Below, piece after piece: positions 20,337-21,301 of a stretch of DNA of 21,301 nucleotides. The notes under the pieces are model-generated. The model was not told the DNA's origin and searched no databases. It was given only the letters and a program-made list of their open reading frames with translations. The stretch spans positions 1 to 21,301 of the forward strand of contig CAJUPS010000061.1 in assembly GCA_910588045.1 (NCBI GenBank), read 5' to 3'. The DNA comes from an uncultured Oscillospiraceae bacterium (GTDB lineage Bacteria; Bacillota; Clostridia; Oscillospirales; Oscillospiraceae). A program made the translations under genes and the position numbers. Position 1 is the first letter of the stretch. Each line of letters begins with the position of its first letter.

Positions 20337-21301
20337 TTACCGCCCCAATTTTGCCCGCAGCTCCGCGCCCTTGTCCTCGTAGCCTGGCTTGCCCAGCAGC
20401 GCGAACATATTCTTCTTATACGCCTCCACGCCGGGCTGGTCGAAGGGGTTGACCCCCAGCAGATACCCGGACAGGCCGCAAGCGTACTCAAAGAAGTAGA
20501 TCAGCTCGCCGCAGGTGTAGGCGTTGATCTCCCCCGCATGGATAATCAGGTTGGGCACGCCGCCCTCCACGTGGGCCAGCAGGGTGCCGTCCATGGCCTG
20601 GGTGGCGATGAAGTCCATGTCCTTGCCCGCCAGGAAGTTGAGTCCGTCGCCGTCGGCCTCGTCCCGGGGGACGCACAGCTGGTGGGCGCTCTTCGCAAAG
20701 CGGATGACGGTCTCCAGCATAAGCCGCTCGCCCTGCTGGATATATTGGCCCATGGAGTGCAGGTCCGCCGTGAACTCCACGCTGGCGGGGAACAGGCCCT
20801 TGTTCTCCTTGCCCTCGCTCTCGCCGTAGAGCTGCTTCCACCACTCGGCGAAGAACCGCGCCCGGGGCTCGTAGGCGGCCAGGATCTCAATCTTCTTGCC
20901 CTGCTGGTAGAGGTCGTTCCGTGCGGCGGCGTACTGCCAGGCGGGGTTGTTCTCCGAACCGGTCCTGCGGCAGGTCTCCATCATATCGGCTGCGCCCTGC
21001 ATGAGCGCATCCAGGTCGATGCCCGCCACGGCGATGGGCAGCAGTCCCACGGCGGTGAGGACGCTGTAGCGCCCGCCCACGTCGTCGGGCACCACGTAAG
21101 TCTCGTATCCCTCTGCATCGGCCAGGGACTTCAGGGCCCCCCGGGCCTTGTCGGTGGTGGCATAGATGCGCTTCGCGGCCCCGGCCTTGCCGTACTTCTC
21201 CTCCAGCTTGGCCTTGAAGAACCGGAAGGCCACCGCGGGCTCGGTAGTGGTGCCGGACTTGGAGATGACGTTGACGGAGAAGTCGTCGTCGCCGATGAGG
21301 T
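20337..21301 (-). CDS. pgi: Glucose-6-phosphate isomerase, C-terminal part
   Basis: Pgi interconverts glucose 6-phosphate and fructose 6-phosphate in glycolysis and gluconeogenesis. The minus-strand frame runs from the window edge to the TAA at 20337-20339, about 321 codons, so the N-terminal part (roughly the first quarter or more) is outside. At the edge is the sugar-phosphate binding signature VISKSGTTTEPAVAFRFF; GGRYSVLTAVGLLPIAVAGI follows with the conserved Gly-Arg, then SVEFTADLHSMGQYIQQGER and the C-terminal NPFDQPGVEAYKKNMFALL with the usual Gln and Lys of the active site. These match the short Firmicutes type (about 450 residues). It converges on prfB and shares its terminator. The first ATG inside the visible frame, at 21233, is internal and not the start. 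Confidence 0.95.
   Translation of the reverse strand, partial: LIGDDDFSVNVISKSGTTTEPAVAFRFFKAKLEEKYGKAGAAKRIYATTDKARGALKSLADAEGYETYVVPDDVGGRYSVLTAVGLLPIAVAGIDLDALMQGAADMMETCRRTGSENNPAWQYAAARNDLYQQGKKIEILAAYEPRARFFAEWWKQLYGESEGKENKGLFPASVEFTADLHSMGQYIQQGERLMLETVIRFAKSAHQLCVPRDEADGDGLNFLAGKDMDFIATQAMDGTLLAHVEGGVPNLIIHAGEINAYTCGELIYFFEYACGLSGYLLGVNPFDQPGVEAYKKNMFALLGKPGYEDKGAELRAKLGR

Overview
The window is chromosomal DNA from a GC-rich, endospore-forming Clostridia, most likely an Oscillospirales gut bacterium of the Flavonifractor/Pseudoflavonifractor/Intestinimonas type. The evidence is the combination of spmA/spmB and a YlbJ-like membrane protein (sporulation genes), an S-layer-homology surface protein, a ComEC DNA uptake channel, strong AGGAGG-type ribosome binding sites, and GC-biased third codon positions. 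The genus is inferred; no rRNA or other taxonomic marker is present.

Layout. 1-1470 (minus): the 5' part of asnA, preceded upstream by a hairpin and a YlbJ-like membrane protein gene. 1580-2329 (plus): a monocistronic cytidylate-kinase-like gene with its own promoter and terminator. 2372-2619 (plus): a near-consensus promoter followed about 205 nt later by an intrinsic terminator, with a well-folded, non-coding stretch between them; this is a candidate small RNA or attenuated leader. 2708-5032: a 774-aa secreted SLH protein with two tandem ~100-aa repeats, whose 5' half has much lower GC than its 3' half. 5051-5253: stacked palindromes, including a bidirectional terminator and a cloverleaf-like repeat element. 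5250-6365 (minus): spmA-spmB. 6472-9410 (minus): a compact operon, XRE regulator-comEC-small membrane protein.

9560-15937 (plus) is a signalling island: a 7TM hybrid histidine kinase with PAS, HisKA, HATPase, REC and HPt parts, a stand-alone receiver, a CheX-like phosphatase and a second CheY-like receiver, all overlapping or nearly so, followed by a dCache-type methyl-accepting chemotaxis protein. No cheA, cheW, cheR, cheB or flagellar gene is present. The gene set suggests a phosphorelay with a dedicated phosphatase and two output receivers that borrows chemotaxis parts.

16042-19055 holds rsmI and a divergent module: a metallo-beta-lactamase-fold hydrolase (minus) facing a MarR regulator translationally coupled to a second metallo-beta-lactamase-fold protein (plus). 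The shared intergenic region has two back-to-back promoters and two inverted repeats placed exactly where a repressor would act. 19080-21301: prfB with its own promoter and apparently no programmed frameshift, a perfect bidirectional terminator, and the 3' part of pgi on the minus strand.
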